A DNA stretch of 5,515 nt from Acidobacteriota bacterium (GCA_021789565.1 JAJYJL010000666.1:1-5515), one strand, 5' to 3'; positions 1 through 5,515 are shown, counted from the first letter of the stretch. Made by a program: numbers and translations. The notes: generated by a model from the sequence alone, not told the origin.

Positions 1-246
1 CTGAACCAGCTCGGTCTGAGGCTGGAGGACATTAAGCGGATCGTGGTCACTCACGCCCACCCGGACCACTACGGGCAGGCCGAGACGGTGAAGGAAATCT
101 CCGGGGCCAGGGTGTACATGCATCCCATAGAATGCTCTAAGATGCAGGACGGGTGGGGCAGCTTCGACGAAAGCCGGCTGGCTCTTTTGGCCCAGGCGGG
201 CGCGCCAGCCGACGTCTTGATCGCTTTCACCAAGGGCCTGGAATGG
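1..246 (+). CDS. MBL-fold metallo-hydrolase, internal fragment
   Basis: The frame is open from base 1 and its own start lies outside the window. It encodes the middle of a metallo-beta-lactamase-fold hydrolase. The leading residues (LNQLGLRLEDIKRIVVT) form the strand before the metal site, and HAHPDHYGQ at about bases 49-75 is the HxHxDH motif that binds the active-site metals. The next stretch (VKEISGARVYMHPIE) is the usual helix-strand that follows. The family includes hydrolases of thioesters, phosphodiesters and lactams; the substrate here cannot be told. Family-like sequence ends around bases 235-250. The frame stays open to 1017, but that part reads the antisense of the molybdopterin subunit and is not protein of this family. 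The second half of the fold, with the later metal-binding His and Asp, is therefore missing. The identification is sure, but whether the gene is truly broken depends on the assembly. Confidence 0.8.
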
Positions 247-1425
247 GGCCGCGGCTTCCTGCAGCGGGAACGGCGTTTGCGTGGAGGCCCAGATGGTCAG
301 CCTGCCGTCGTCCATCTTTGCGAACGCGGTGTGGGGTTCCATCGGAGAGTGAGCCACATAGCTGTTGAGGTAGGTTTCCTCCACGACGTAGTCGGCTGCT
401 TTTTCACCTTCTGCGAGATTGCCTCCTTGCACCACGACTTCCCCGGCAGGTGCGACTTTGAGCAGATGGTCAAAAATAGTCTTGTCGTCGGTGTAGGGCT
501 GGGGCAGTTCAAACTGGGCGTCAACCTTGCTCAGCGCCATTTCCGCGATTTCAGGGTCCCGATGAAGCACCGCAACAAACTCGCCCTGATGGACCACCTC
601 AACGCCCTCGATCTCCCGAGCGTCCGAGGTATCCACGCCGGCCAACTTTGCGCCGTGTGCTGGGGGCCGCAGAATGCGGGCGCACAGCATGTCGGGTTCC
701 CTGATATCCCCGGAATACGATGCCCGACCCGTAACTTTGGCGATGCCGTCCTTTCGGATTTCCGGTTTGCCCACAAGCTCGAAGTCGGCGGCGGTTTCCA
801 CGAGGGCGCCTTTTACGTGGCGCAGGATCTTCTTTCCCTTTGTAAGCTCGGCGTAGGTGACTTTTTTGCCGCCGCCAATCTCATAGACAGCACCGTCCCT
901 GGTTTTCAGGCGCTCCTTCGGCACACCCAGATTTTCAGCCGCCAGTTCCACAAGCACAGCTTTTGCCTCAGCAGCGGCTGCGCGGAATGGAGGACCGAAA
1001 AAGCGGGTGGTCATTGACCCGAAAGTCCCGCGGTCCCACGGGCAAAGGGCAGTATCGCCCATCACCATTTCCACGGAATCGTACGGGACGTCGAGTTCGT
1101 CGGCCAGCATCTGCCCGAGCGAAGTAATGACGCCCTGGCCCATTTCAATCTTTCCGGTATAGCCCGTCACCCGGCCATCCTCGCCAATCCTGAGGAAAGC
1201 GTTGAAATCCTCAGGAAGTTGCTGGCCGTGCCCTCGACGCCGCTCGCCCTGCTGCGCCAGTGTTCGAGGAACCGTACAGAAAACCAGGATGCCGCCGCTC
1301 ACTAATTTCAGGAATTCGCGCCGGTTGAGGGGGAACGCCGGGCCGGGATCGGCGGTTATGCCGCTGAAATCAAGCTCCAGGTTCTGTTCTTCCATCGTGC
1401 CCGGCATTTGGTTAACGTCCTTCAT
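246..1425 (-). CDS. Tat-exported molybdopterin-binding subunit of a xanthine dehydrogenase/isoquinoline oxidoreductase-type enzyme, truncated
   Basis: This is the large subunit of a molybdenum hydroxylase, which would bind molybdopterin cofactor and hydroxylate an aldehyde or N-heterocycle; the substrate is unknown. The start at 1425 has GGGAGGG eight bases upstream and overlaps the [2Fe-2S] gene's stop as ATGA. A twin-arginine motif NRREFLK (residues 34-40) precedes a short hydrophobic stretch (41-53), as in IorB-like periplasmic enzymes; the n-region is unusually long at 33 residues. GQGVIT (97-102) carries the cofactor-contacting Gln, DRGTFGSMTTR lies at 131-141, the second domain begins near GKPEIRKDGIAKVTG (219-233), and MEPHTAFA (362-369) and WASTQTPF (379-386) are family-typical. 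Family-like sequence stops at about residue 392. Relatives have roughly 700 or more residues, so the half with the catalytic Glu is absent. The frame stays open to base 1, but there it is antisense to the MBL-fold fragment. It is either a rearranged pseudogene or an assembly join. Confidence 0.85.
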
Positions 1426-1901
1426 CGCGCGTTCCCTCCCATCTGCCGCGCGGCAGTCTCAATGGCCGCGACAATCCGCATATGCGCTCCGCAGCGGCAA
1501 AGATTGCCTTCCATCTGCTCAATAATCTGGCTTCGTGTGGGCTGGGGATTGTTAAGCAGCAGGCCGTAAGCATTCATAATCATGCCCGGGGTGCAGTACC
1601 CGCATTGGAGCGCGTCATGGTCAACAAAAGCCTGTTGCAACGGGTGAAGCTTGCCATCCTGCTCCAGGCCTTCAATGGTGGTAACTTCCTTGCCCGCCAC
1701 GTCTTTCATTTCTACCGAGCACGACCGCACCGCATGACGATCAAGGATCACTGTGCAGGCCCCGCACAGGGCTTCTCCACAACCGTACTTAGGACCGGTA
1801 AGCGTCAGGCCGTAACGCAAAACCCACAGTAGCTTCCGGGTGGGATCAATTTCCAGGCTTACAGCTTTTCCGTTGAGTTTAAATTGAAGAGTTTCCTTCA
1901 T
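1422..1901 (-). CDS. [2Fe-2S] iron-sulfur subunit of a molybdenum hydroxylase
   Basis: This is the small electron-transfer subunit (159 aa, about the family's usual length), which passes electrons from the molybdenum centre of the downstream-encoded subunit to an acceptor. The N-terminal plant-ferredoxin-type cluster is ligated by Cys41, Cys46 and Cys49 in GCGEALCGACTV, plus Cys61. The C-terminal helical domain holds the second cluster through Cys100 and Cys103 in CGYCTPGM, and Cys135 and Cys137 in GNLCRCG. All eight ligands are present. The ATG at 1901 is preferred over a TTG at 1904 because GAGGTG sits eight bases before it. There is no signal peptide, so it would be carried across the membrane with the Tat-signalled partner, as known for IorAB- and PaoABC-type enzymes. 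It overlaps the next gene by ATGA, which suggests translational coupling. No FAD subunit gene is next to it, consistent with the IorAB type that passes electrons to a cytochrome or quinone. Confidence 0.93.
   Translation of the reverse strand: MKETLQFKLNGKAVSLEIDPTRKLLWVLRYGLTLTGPKYGCGEALCGACTVILDRHAVRSCSVEMKDVAGKEVTTIEGLEQDGKLHPLQQAFVDHDALQCGYCTPGMIMNAYGLLLNNPQPTRSQIIEQMEGNLCRCGAHMRIVAAIETAARQMGGNAR
1434..1440 (-). promoter_or_regulatory. Ribosome binding site of the molybdopterin subunit gene
   Basis: GGGAGGG on the minus strand lies eight bases before the ATG at 1425, inside the last codons of the [2Fe-2S] gene. It supports this start and efficient translation across the ATGA overlap. Confidence 0.65.
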
Positions 1902-1909
1902 CAAAGTTA

Positions 1910-1915
1910 CACCTC
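1910..1915 (-). promoter_or_regulatory. Ribosome binding site of the [2Fe-2S] subunit gene
   Basis: GAGGTG on the minus strand lies eight bases before the ATG at 1901 but only five before the alternative TTG at 1904. It therefore favours the ATG start. Confidence 0.65.
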
Positions 1916-1935
1916 AAACAGATCTGATAAACAGA

Positions 1936-1951
1936 CAGGAAGGCATTCCTG
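1936..1951. repeat. Short inverted repeat in the leader of the molybdenum operon
   Basis: CAGGAA-GGCA-TTCCTG is a perfect 6-base inverted repeat with a 4-base loop. An alternative pairing, AAGGC with GCCTT (1940-1955), uses overlapping bases. It would fall in the 5' leader of the minus-strand operon if transcription begins at the candidate promoter near 1972-1980. It could be an operator or a small RNA hairpin, and chance is also possible. Confidence 0.3.
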
Positions 1952-1965
1952 CCTTCACGCGGCAC

Positions 1966-1979
1966 GTGATTATTATCAC
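1966..1979. promoter_or_regulatory. Candidate CRP/FNR-family operator (GTGAT-N4-ATCAC)
   Basis: GTGATTATTATCAC is a perfect palindrome with 5-base arms and a TATT centre. It keeps the GTGA-N6-TCAC core and spacing known for CRP-family sites. It lies 65-78 bases upstream of the [2Fe-2S] subunit start and overlaps a candidate extended -10 for that operon, a position more fitting for repression than activation. The regulator is unknown; the match is to the general CRP/FNR pattern only. Confidence 0.4.
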
Positions 1980-1980
1980 A
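1972..1980 (-). promoter_or_regulatory. Candidate extended -10 promoter of the molybdenum enzyme operon
   Basis: On the minus strand TGTGATAAT fits TGn followed by GATAAT, five of six bases of a sigma70 -10. The -35 position, 17 bases further upstream, reads ACAGCA and is poor, as can be tolerated with an extended -10. Transcription would begin near 1965, giving a leader of about 64 bases. The palindrome at 1966-1979 covers this element. Confidence 0.3.
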
Positions 1981-2002
1981 GCTGTCAGGAGACTTGCTGT
2001 GA
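1976..2002. repeat. Inverted repeat TCACAGC-N13-GCTGTGA
   Basis: The arms at 1976-1982 and 1996-2002 are perfect 7-base complements around a 13-base spacer. The left arm shares its TCACA with the GTGAT-N4-ATCAC palindrome. Another TGTGA follows at 2020-2024, so TCACA/TGTGA half-sites start at 1976, 1998 and 2020, in exact 22-base steps. This may be an array of half-sites for one regulator. Confidence 0.35.
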
Positions 2003-2155
2003 CCAGCGTAACAGGCAGATGTGACGGGCTCCCCGGAATTGCAACGTCCATCTGCGAACCGCCCCGGACTCATGCGAAAAAGTATATTGTGCTGCCATTA
2101 CCAGATAATAACTCCAGTATGCGAAGGAATTAATAACAGATTCTGTATTTGGCAT

Positions 2156-2194
2156 AACCGGCAAGTGTGAGAAAAAATGCCCGTCCCGCCGGTT
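2156..2194. repeat. Inverted repeat AACCGGC/GCCGGTT
   Basis: AACCGGC (2156-2162) and GCCGGTT (2188-2194) are perfect 7-base complements around a 25-base loop. The right arm shares two bases with the TTTTGG arm of the next hairpin, so the two structures would partly exclude each other in RNA. Its role is unknown. Confidence 0.25.
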
Positions 2195-2209
2195 TTGGTT
2201 CCTCCAAAA
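2193..2209. repeat. Short hairpin TTTTGG-N5-CCAAAA
   Basis: This is a perfect 6-base inverted repeat with a TTCCT loop. It is too AT-rich, and has no clean T-tract after it on either strand, to be called an intrinsic terminator. It may be an operator or incidental. Confidence 0.25.
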
Positions 2210-2396
2210 TCAGACTTCATTTTACTTTTGATTCAGGGGTCGAGAAACTGCCATCTCACCTATGCCTCAAACCGGAGGTTGAATTTAATCCTCAGATAAC
2301 TACTTGATTCGCTTGAATTTGTATCAGGGCTGCCAAAATCGTTGAGCAGCTATGGCTGGATCGACCCCAAGCGGTTTTGATCTGACGAAGGCTGTG

Positions 2397-2402
2397 TATA
2401 CT
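2397..2402 (+). promoter_or_regulatory. Candidate -10 element for the regulator gene
   Basis: TATACT matches the sigma70 -10 consensus in five of six bases and lies about 190 bases before the regulator's start. The base stretch 17 bases upstream (GTTTTG) is a weak -35, and a better TTGATC at 2377-2382 is spaced too closely (14 bases). The call rests mainly on the hexamer and its position. Confidence 0.22.
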
Positions 2403-2424
2403 TTTTAGCTGGAACTTGATGCTC

Positions 2425-2436
2425 GTACTTTAGTAC
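2425..2436. repeat. Palindrome GTACT-TT-AGTAC ahead of the regulator gene
   Basis: This perfect inverted repeat has 5-base arms and a 2-base centre and lies just downstream of the candidate -10. Two further GTAC cores occur at 2513-2516 and 2524-2527, inside a near-direct repeat GGTACCGCT/GGTACGCT with an 11-base step. An operator, possibly for autoregulation, is one reading. Confidence 0.25.
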
Positions 2437-2576
2437 CATTGTCACTACTGTCTGTTTGCTGTAAAAAGTTTGCCGGGGGAGGAAAGCAGACAGCGTTAAG
2501 TTTACCCCTTGGGTACCGCTCAGGTACGCTTACACGTAATGTTCTAGTGGCAGGTAGTCAAGAGTGCCTGGAAACC

Positions 2577-2580
2577 GGAG
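2577..2580 (+). promoter_or_regulatory. Ribosome binding site of the sigma54 regulator gene
   Basis: GGAG lies eight bases before the ATG at 2589. This decides the start in favour of 2589 over a TTG 150 bases upstream (2439), whose extra 50 residues do not resemble a receiver domain. Confidence 0.6.
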
Positions 2581-2588
2581 TAAAGCGA

Positions 2589-4019
2589 ATGTGTGAGCAG
2601 GCTATCAGGGTACTATTCTGTAGTTCAGACGCTCCCTTTGCAGAAGTCGTCACAAGAGCTCTCGGACCCGGTTACGAAGTTCGTACCATCGAACAAGGTG
2701 ATTCTGAGATTACGCCGTCAACGCAGGGGTGGTGCGACGTCGTATTGCTTGATCTCCACGACAGCGCGGAAAATTCCGACGCCGAGCCCGCGCTCCAACT
2801 GATGGATGAAATCAAAAAGATTGATCTCTCCATTCCCATGATTGCCATTGTTAGTGATGCGGAAGACAGCCTGGCTCGTACCGTCATCGAAAATGGCGCG
2901 TATGACACGCTGTCAAGCCCACCCAACATGCCCGACTTACGCTTGTTGCTGCGGCGGGCGTGCCGCTTCCGAAGGGTTGAGAAAGAGCTGGCCGATCTCC
3001 GCTCGCGCGATCTTTCCGCCGGCCGCTTTGGCGAGATGCTGGGAACATCTGAGGCCATGCACCAGGTGTTTGAGACCTCTCGAAAAGTCGCAAGCTGCGA
3101 CGTCAGCGTTTTGATATCGGGTGAAACGGGCACGGGCAAGGAGCTTCTGGCCCGGGCCATTCACCGTATCAGCCCGCGTGCTACGGGCCCGCTGGTGGCT
3201 TTTTCCTGCGCGAACCTGCCCGAAACGCTGGTGGACGACGAGCTTTTCGGACATGAAAAGGGCGCGTTTACTGGCGCCATTGCAACTCGTCGGGGACGCT
3301 TTGAAGCGGCCCACGGCGGCACTCTGCTCCTAGATGAGATTGGAGACCTTCCATTGGGACTACAATCTAAACTGTTGCGGGTCCTGCAGGAACGGTCTTT
3401 TGAGCGCATCGGCAGCAACACACTTATCGAGGCTAACGTAAGAGTGCTTTGCGCCACCCACAGAAACCTGGAAACAATGGTCGAAGAAGGACGCTTCCGA
3501 AAGGACCTCTTCTACCGACTGAACGTCGTGCAAATCACGATTCCGGCATTGCGCAATCGGCGTGACGAAATCCCGGTTCTTGCCCAGCACTTCCTGCAAC
3601 GCTTTTCCCAGCAGTTTGGAAAGAACACTACCCGCTTTTCGCCGCTGGCGATTCACTCCCTTGAAGAATACAACTGGCCCGGGAATGTGCGGGAGCTTGA
3701 GAATGCCGTCCAGCATGCCGTCGTGATGGCGGAAGGGCCCGTTGTCGAAACATGGCACTTGCCCAACAGCATGCGTGGCGAGGTTGAAGAAACAACGATA
3801 GGCCGATCCTATGAAGACGAAGTGCGTGAATTCAAACGGCGACTGATCATGCGGACGCTGCGGGAGTGCGGAGGCCGCAAGGTGGACGCAGCCCGCGCGC
3901 TGGGTGTCGCTCGCGGTTACTTGCATCGCCTGATCAATCAACTGCAGATTCAAGTCGATGGCGACGATCTGGAAATTGCCGAGGCAGAAGAACCCGCCTC
4001 TCAAGAGCATGTAATGTAG
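2589..4019 (+). CDS. Sigma54-dependent response regulator, NtrC type, with degenerate receiver
   Basis: This 476-residue transcription activator has the NtrC layout. Residues 6-125 form a receiver-like domain, which keeps Asp55 in VVLLDLHD and Ser89. The acidic pair is replaced by Ser12-Ser13, and the conserved Lys before Pro is Ser110, so ordinary phosphorylation is doubtful. The sigma54 AAA+ domain (about 147-385) is complete: Walker A GETGTGKE (178-185), GAFTGA for sigma54 contact (225-230), Walker B GTLLLDE (244-250), the arginine-rich GRFRKDLFYRLN segment (301-312) and WPGNVREL (363-370). A Fis-type helix-turn-helix occupies about 415-453, followed by an acidic tail. The ATG at 2589 follows GGAG by eight bases and starts where the receiver begins. 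The cyclase-like gene begins 23 bases after the stop, which suggests a shared transcript or target. No histidine kinase gene is in the window. Confidence 0.93.
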   Translation: MCEQAIRVLFCSSDAPFAEVVTRALGPGYEVRTIEQGDSEITPSTQGWCDVVLLDLHDSAENSDAEPALQLMDEIKKIDLSIPMIAIVSDAEDSLARTVIENGAYDTLSSPPNMPDLRLLLRRACRFRRVEKELADLRSRDLSAGRFGEMLGTSEAMHQVFETSRKVASCDVSVLISGETGTGKELLARAIHRISPRATGPLVAFSCANLPETLVDDELFGHEKGAFTGAIATRRGRFEAAHGGTLLLDEIGDLPLGLQSKLLRVLQERSFERIGSNTLIEANVRVLCATHRNLETMVEEGRFRKDLFYRLNVVQITIPALRNRRDEIPVLAQHFLQRFSQQFGKNTTRFSPLAIHSLEEYNWPGNVRELENAVQHAVVMAEGPVVETWHLPNSMRGEVEETTIGRSYEDEVREFKRRLIMRTLRECGGRKVDAARALGVARGYLHRLINQLQIQVDGDDLEIAEAEEPASQEHVM

Positions 4020-4042
4020 CTCGGCCGTCCACAGGTTTTGGA

Positions 4043-5032
4043 ATGCCCCCAGGAACCGAATTGGAATGCTCCTCCGAGAGAGAGCAAAAGATTCTCTTGT
4101 TGTTGTTGAGCTTCCTCCCTGACATTCTGCGCAAGGCCCAGAACGCTGACGGAGGATGGGGGTATCATCTCGGGTCCCAAAGCAGTACTGAGCCAACTGC
4201 GTGGGCAATGCTCGCACTGCAATCCTACGAAGCAACAGACGGCAGCATACTTACTTCGGCGTCCAATTGGCTTCGGCAAGTCCAGACGAAAGAGGGCGCC
4301 TGGCCAACCGGCTCCGGCAAGGACCCGGGATGTTGGGGGACTGCCCTGGCCTGCCTTTCGCTTTTGACTCAGTCCAGTTCCGCTGAGAATGCCGTTGCGC
4401 TTGGGGTGAAATGGCTTTGCAGTACTTGGCCGGCTGAGGGCAATCTAATGTGGCAACTGCGGCAGCGATGGCACCCAAAGGCAGAAACGATCGTGCGGCA
4501 GGACCATTCGCTCAGGGGATGGGGCTGGACACCAAATACAGCGAGCTGGGTTGAACCTACCGCCTATTCCCTGCTCATGCTCCGGAATATTCCCGCACAG
4601 GCCCGTCCACCGGAGGCTCGTGAGCGCATCCAGCTGGGCGAAAGGATGCTTTTTGATCGCGCCTGTCCCGGCGGGGGATGGAATGCAGGGAATCCGCTGG
4701 TTTACGGAGTTGCTGGTGTGCCCAGGATTGGACCTACCGTGTGGGCGCTGCTGGCGCTGCGCGACCATCAGAACCGTGCCGCCAATGTCGAAGGCATTGA
4801 ATGGCTGGCCCAGAACTTTAAGCACATCCGGAGCCCTGGGTCCCTGGCACTGGCACACCTGTGCCTCCGAGTTTATAACCGGCAGCCGGCTCCCATCGAA
4901 ACGGATCTCTGTAACTTTTACAAGAGGAACCAGTTCCTGCAAAGCATCCCGGTGACTGCATGGGCGACTTTGGCGTTGGCTGAGGTTCCGGGCTGGCTCA
5001 GATGCTCAACGGGCGACAAGGGCACAGGATGA
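4043..5032 (+). CDS. Squalene-cyclase/prenyltransferase-like alpha/alpha-barrel protein
   Basis: This 329-residue protein is built from repeats typical of terpene cyclases and protein prenyltransferase beta subunits. QNADGGW (33-39) and QTKEGAW (81-87) resemble QW motifs, and GWGWTPNTASWVEPT (159-173) and GGGW (210-213) recur with nearby aromatic-rich helices such as PTAWAMLAL, PTAYSLLML and PTVWALLAL. It is about half the length of squalene-hopene cyclase, has one barrel only, and lacks the DxDD proton-donor motif. I also see no clear zinc-ligand set of farnesyltransferase beta. The function is therefore unknown: isoprenoid binding or modification is an inference from the fold. There is no signal peptide; a leucine-rich helix (17-29) may be the first barrel helix or a membrane contact. 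The ATG at 4043 is chosen because it follows the regulator's stop and precedes the first repeat; only a weak AGG lies before it. Its stop overlaps the DUF362 start. Confidence 0.85.
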   Translation: MPPGTELECSSEREQKILLLLLSFLPDILRKAQNADGGWGYHLGSQSSTEPTAWAMLALQSYEATDGSILTSASNWLRQVQTKEGAWPTGSGKDPGCWGTALACLSLLTQSSSAENAVALGVKWLCSTWPAEGNLMWQLRQRWHPKAETIVRQDHSLRGWGWTPNTASWVEPTAYSLLMLRNIPAQARPPEARERIQLGERMLFDRACPGGGWNAGNPLVYGVAGVPRIGPTVWALLALRDHQNRAANVEGIEWLAQNFKHIRSPGSLALAHLCLRVYNRQPAPIETDLCNFYKRNQFLQSIPVTAWATLALAEVPGWLRCSTGDKGTG

Positions 5033-5515
5033 GTTATTCCAACACACGCCTGGTGCCTCCCTTCCATCGTTCGCCTTCCAAGGTAGCGATCCGGACGGTT
5101 CCTAATTATCAGGCAGACATTGAGGCCTTGCTGCTCGAGACCCTGCACGAGTTCAGGCTGCCTGTCTATGACAAATCTGTACTGATCAAGCCCAACTTTG
5201 TCGAACCGGACATTGAGGGCGTCATCAATACCCACCCCTTCGTCATCCGTGCAGCAAGGGAAGAATTTTTGCGGCTCGGCGCGAAATCCGTCATCATCGT
5301 TGAAGGGCCCGGACATGAACGCGATACGGAAGGGATCCTGGAGGTGTTGCGGCTGAAAGACTATGTTGGACCACTCGATCGCACTTTTGTCGACTTGAAC
5401 ATTGATGAAGTTTCTCAGGTTGCAACCCGTACCCAAGCTTCCAAGTTGAAATCTTTATATCTGCCCAAAACTGTGCTGGGAGCTGATTTTGTGGTTTCCA
5501 TGCCAAAAATGAAGA
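5029..5515 (+). CDS. DUF362 domain protein, N-terminal part
   Basis: The first 162 residues are present and the gene continues beyond the window. The sequence shows DUF362 features: LIKPNFVEP near residues 52-60, THPFVIRAAREEFLRLGAKS (68-87), VEGPGH (91-96), FVDLN (119-123), and LPKTVLGADFVVSMPKMK at the window edge. DUF362 proteins have no settled biochemical role, and some members carry ferredoxin-like iron-sulfur domains; whether this one does cannot be seen. The ATG overlaps the cyclase-like gene's stop as ATGA, with AAGGG six bases upstream, so the two proteins are probably made together and act in one process. There is no signal peptide. The family call is firm and the function unknown. 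Confidence 0.88.
   Translation, partial: MSYSNTRLVPPFHRSPSKVAIRTVPNYQADIEALLLETLHEFRLPVYDKSVLIKPNFVEPDIEGVINTHPFVIRAAREEFLRLGAKSVIIVEGPGHERDTEGILEVLRLKDYVGPLDRTFVDLNIDEVSQVATRTQASKLKSLYLPKTVLGADFVVSMPKMK

Larger units (their letters stand above)
1902..2588. other. Divergent intergenic region without a credible gene
   Basis: This spacer of about 690 bases separates the minus-strand molybdenum enzyme operon from the plus-strand regulator group and is visibly richer in A and T than the genes on either side. I see no credible protein gene in it. A 64-codon minus-strand frame (2073-1879) and an upstream extension of the regulator frame (2439-2588) look non-coding. It contains candidate promoters for both directions, a GTGAT-N4-ATCAC palindrome, two stem-loops around 2156-2209 and GTAC-bearing repeats near 2425-2527, listed separately. 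No sigma54 -24/-12 element with proper GG-N10-GC spacing and a good surrounding consensus was found on either strand. Confidence 0.7.

Noticed and set aside
1..245. Minus-strand continuation of the molybdopterin subunit frame to the window edge
   Set aside because: The frame has no stop, but its residues no longer resemble the family, and the plus strand there encodes an HxHxDH metallo-hydrolase.
247..1017. Plus-strand continuation of the MBL-fold frame to a stop at 1015-1017
   Set aside because: It is antisense to the molybdopterin-binding subunit, whose minus-strand translation carries clear family motifs; the plus translation has no MBL-like sequence after about base 245.
1879..2073. 64-codon minus-strand frame overlapping the start of the [2Fe-2S] gene
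   Set aside because: No ribosome site or recognisable composition; it runs through the candidate promoter and palindrome and into the real gene in another frame.
2150..2162. TTGGCATAACCGGC as a sigma54 promoter
   Set aside because: It resembles the -24 half, but the GC lies only eight bases after the GG, two too few.
2358..2372. Possible sigma54 -24/-12 element (TGG ... GC) upstream of the regulator
   Set aside because: The GG to GC spacing is 11 instead of 10 bases, and the flanking bases do not match TGGCAC or TTGC.
2439..2588. N-terminal 50-residue extension of the sigma54 regulator from a TTG start
   Set aside because: The added residues show no domain, there is no good ribosome site at 2439, and GGAG is well placed before the ATG at 2589, where the receiver fold begins.
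3866..4042. Upstream extension of the cyclase-like frame overlapping the regulator's end
   Set aside because: It is Arg/Ser-rich out-of-frame translation of the regulator's HTH region; the ATG at 4043 gives a normal intergenic spacing.
4097..4108. (TTG)4 tandem triplet in the cyclase-like gene
   Set aside because: It encodes a run of leucines in a plausible helix and is too short to suggest repeat-length switching.
3360..4235. 291-codon minus-strand frame across the regulator and cyclase-like genes
   Set aside because: It is a shadow of two genes with strong motifs on the plus strand; it has no domain of its own.

Overview
This is a 5.5 kb bacterial window with moderately high GC in its genes and an AT-richer spacer between two divergent gene groups. 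It looks like chromosomal sequence from a soil- or sediment-type bacterium. Tat-exported molybdenum hydroxylases, a GAFTGA-type sigma54 activator and a cyclase-like/DUF362 gene pair occurring together suggest Acidobacteriota or a similar lineage. That assignment is an inference from gene content and is weak.

Left part (1-1901). A minus-strand operon encodes a two-subunit molybdenum hydroxylase of the isoquinoline oxidoreductase/xanthine dehydrogenase type. A 159-residue [2Fe-2S] subunit starts at 1901. It is followed, through a 4-base ATGA overlap, by a molybdopterin-binding subunit with a twin-arginine signal. The large subunit does not finish. Its recognisable sequence stops near base 250, where a plus-strand metallo-beta-lactamase-fold gene fragment (bases 1 to about 245, carrying HAHPDH) abuts it in the opposite orientation. 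Two unrelated genes are each cut in mid-domain at this point, so it is either an inversion/deletion breakpoint or an assembly chimera.

Middle (1902-2588). A long non-coding spacer separates the divergent groups. It holds a palindrome GTGAT-N4-ATCAC overlapping a candidate extended -10 for the molybdenum operon, related TGTGA-type half-sites at 22-base steps, several hairpins, and GTAC-containing repeats just ahead of the regulator gene. No convincing sigma54 -24/-12 promoter was found by eye on either strand.

Right part (2589-5515). A plus-strand group contains an NtrC-type regulator (receiver-like domain, complete sigma54 AAA+ domain, Fis-type HTH). After 23 bases comes a 329-residue single-domain alpha/alpha-barrel protein resembling squalene-hopene cyclases and protein prenyltransferases. 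A DUF362 protein overlaps it by ATGA and runs off the window. The tight coupling implies that the cyclase-like and DUF362 proteins work in one process, plausibly controlled by the adjacent regulator. The regulator's receiver has lost the usual acidic pair and the conserved lysine, and the cyclase-like protein lacks DxDD. The biochemistry of this group cannot be read from known family members, which makes it the most interesting part of the window.
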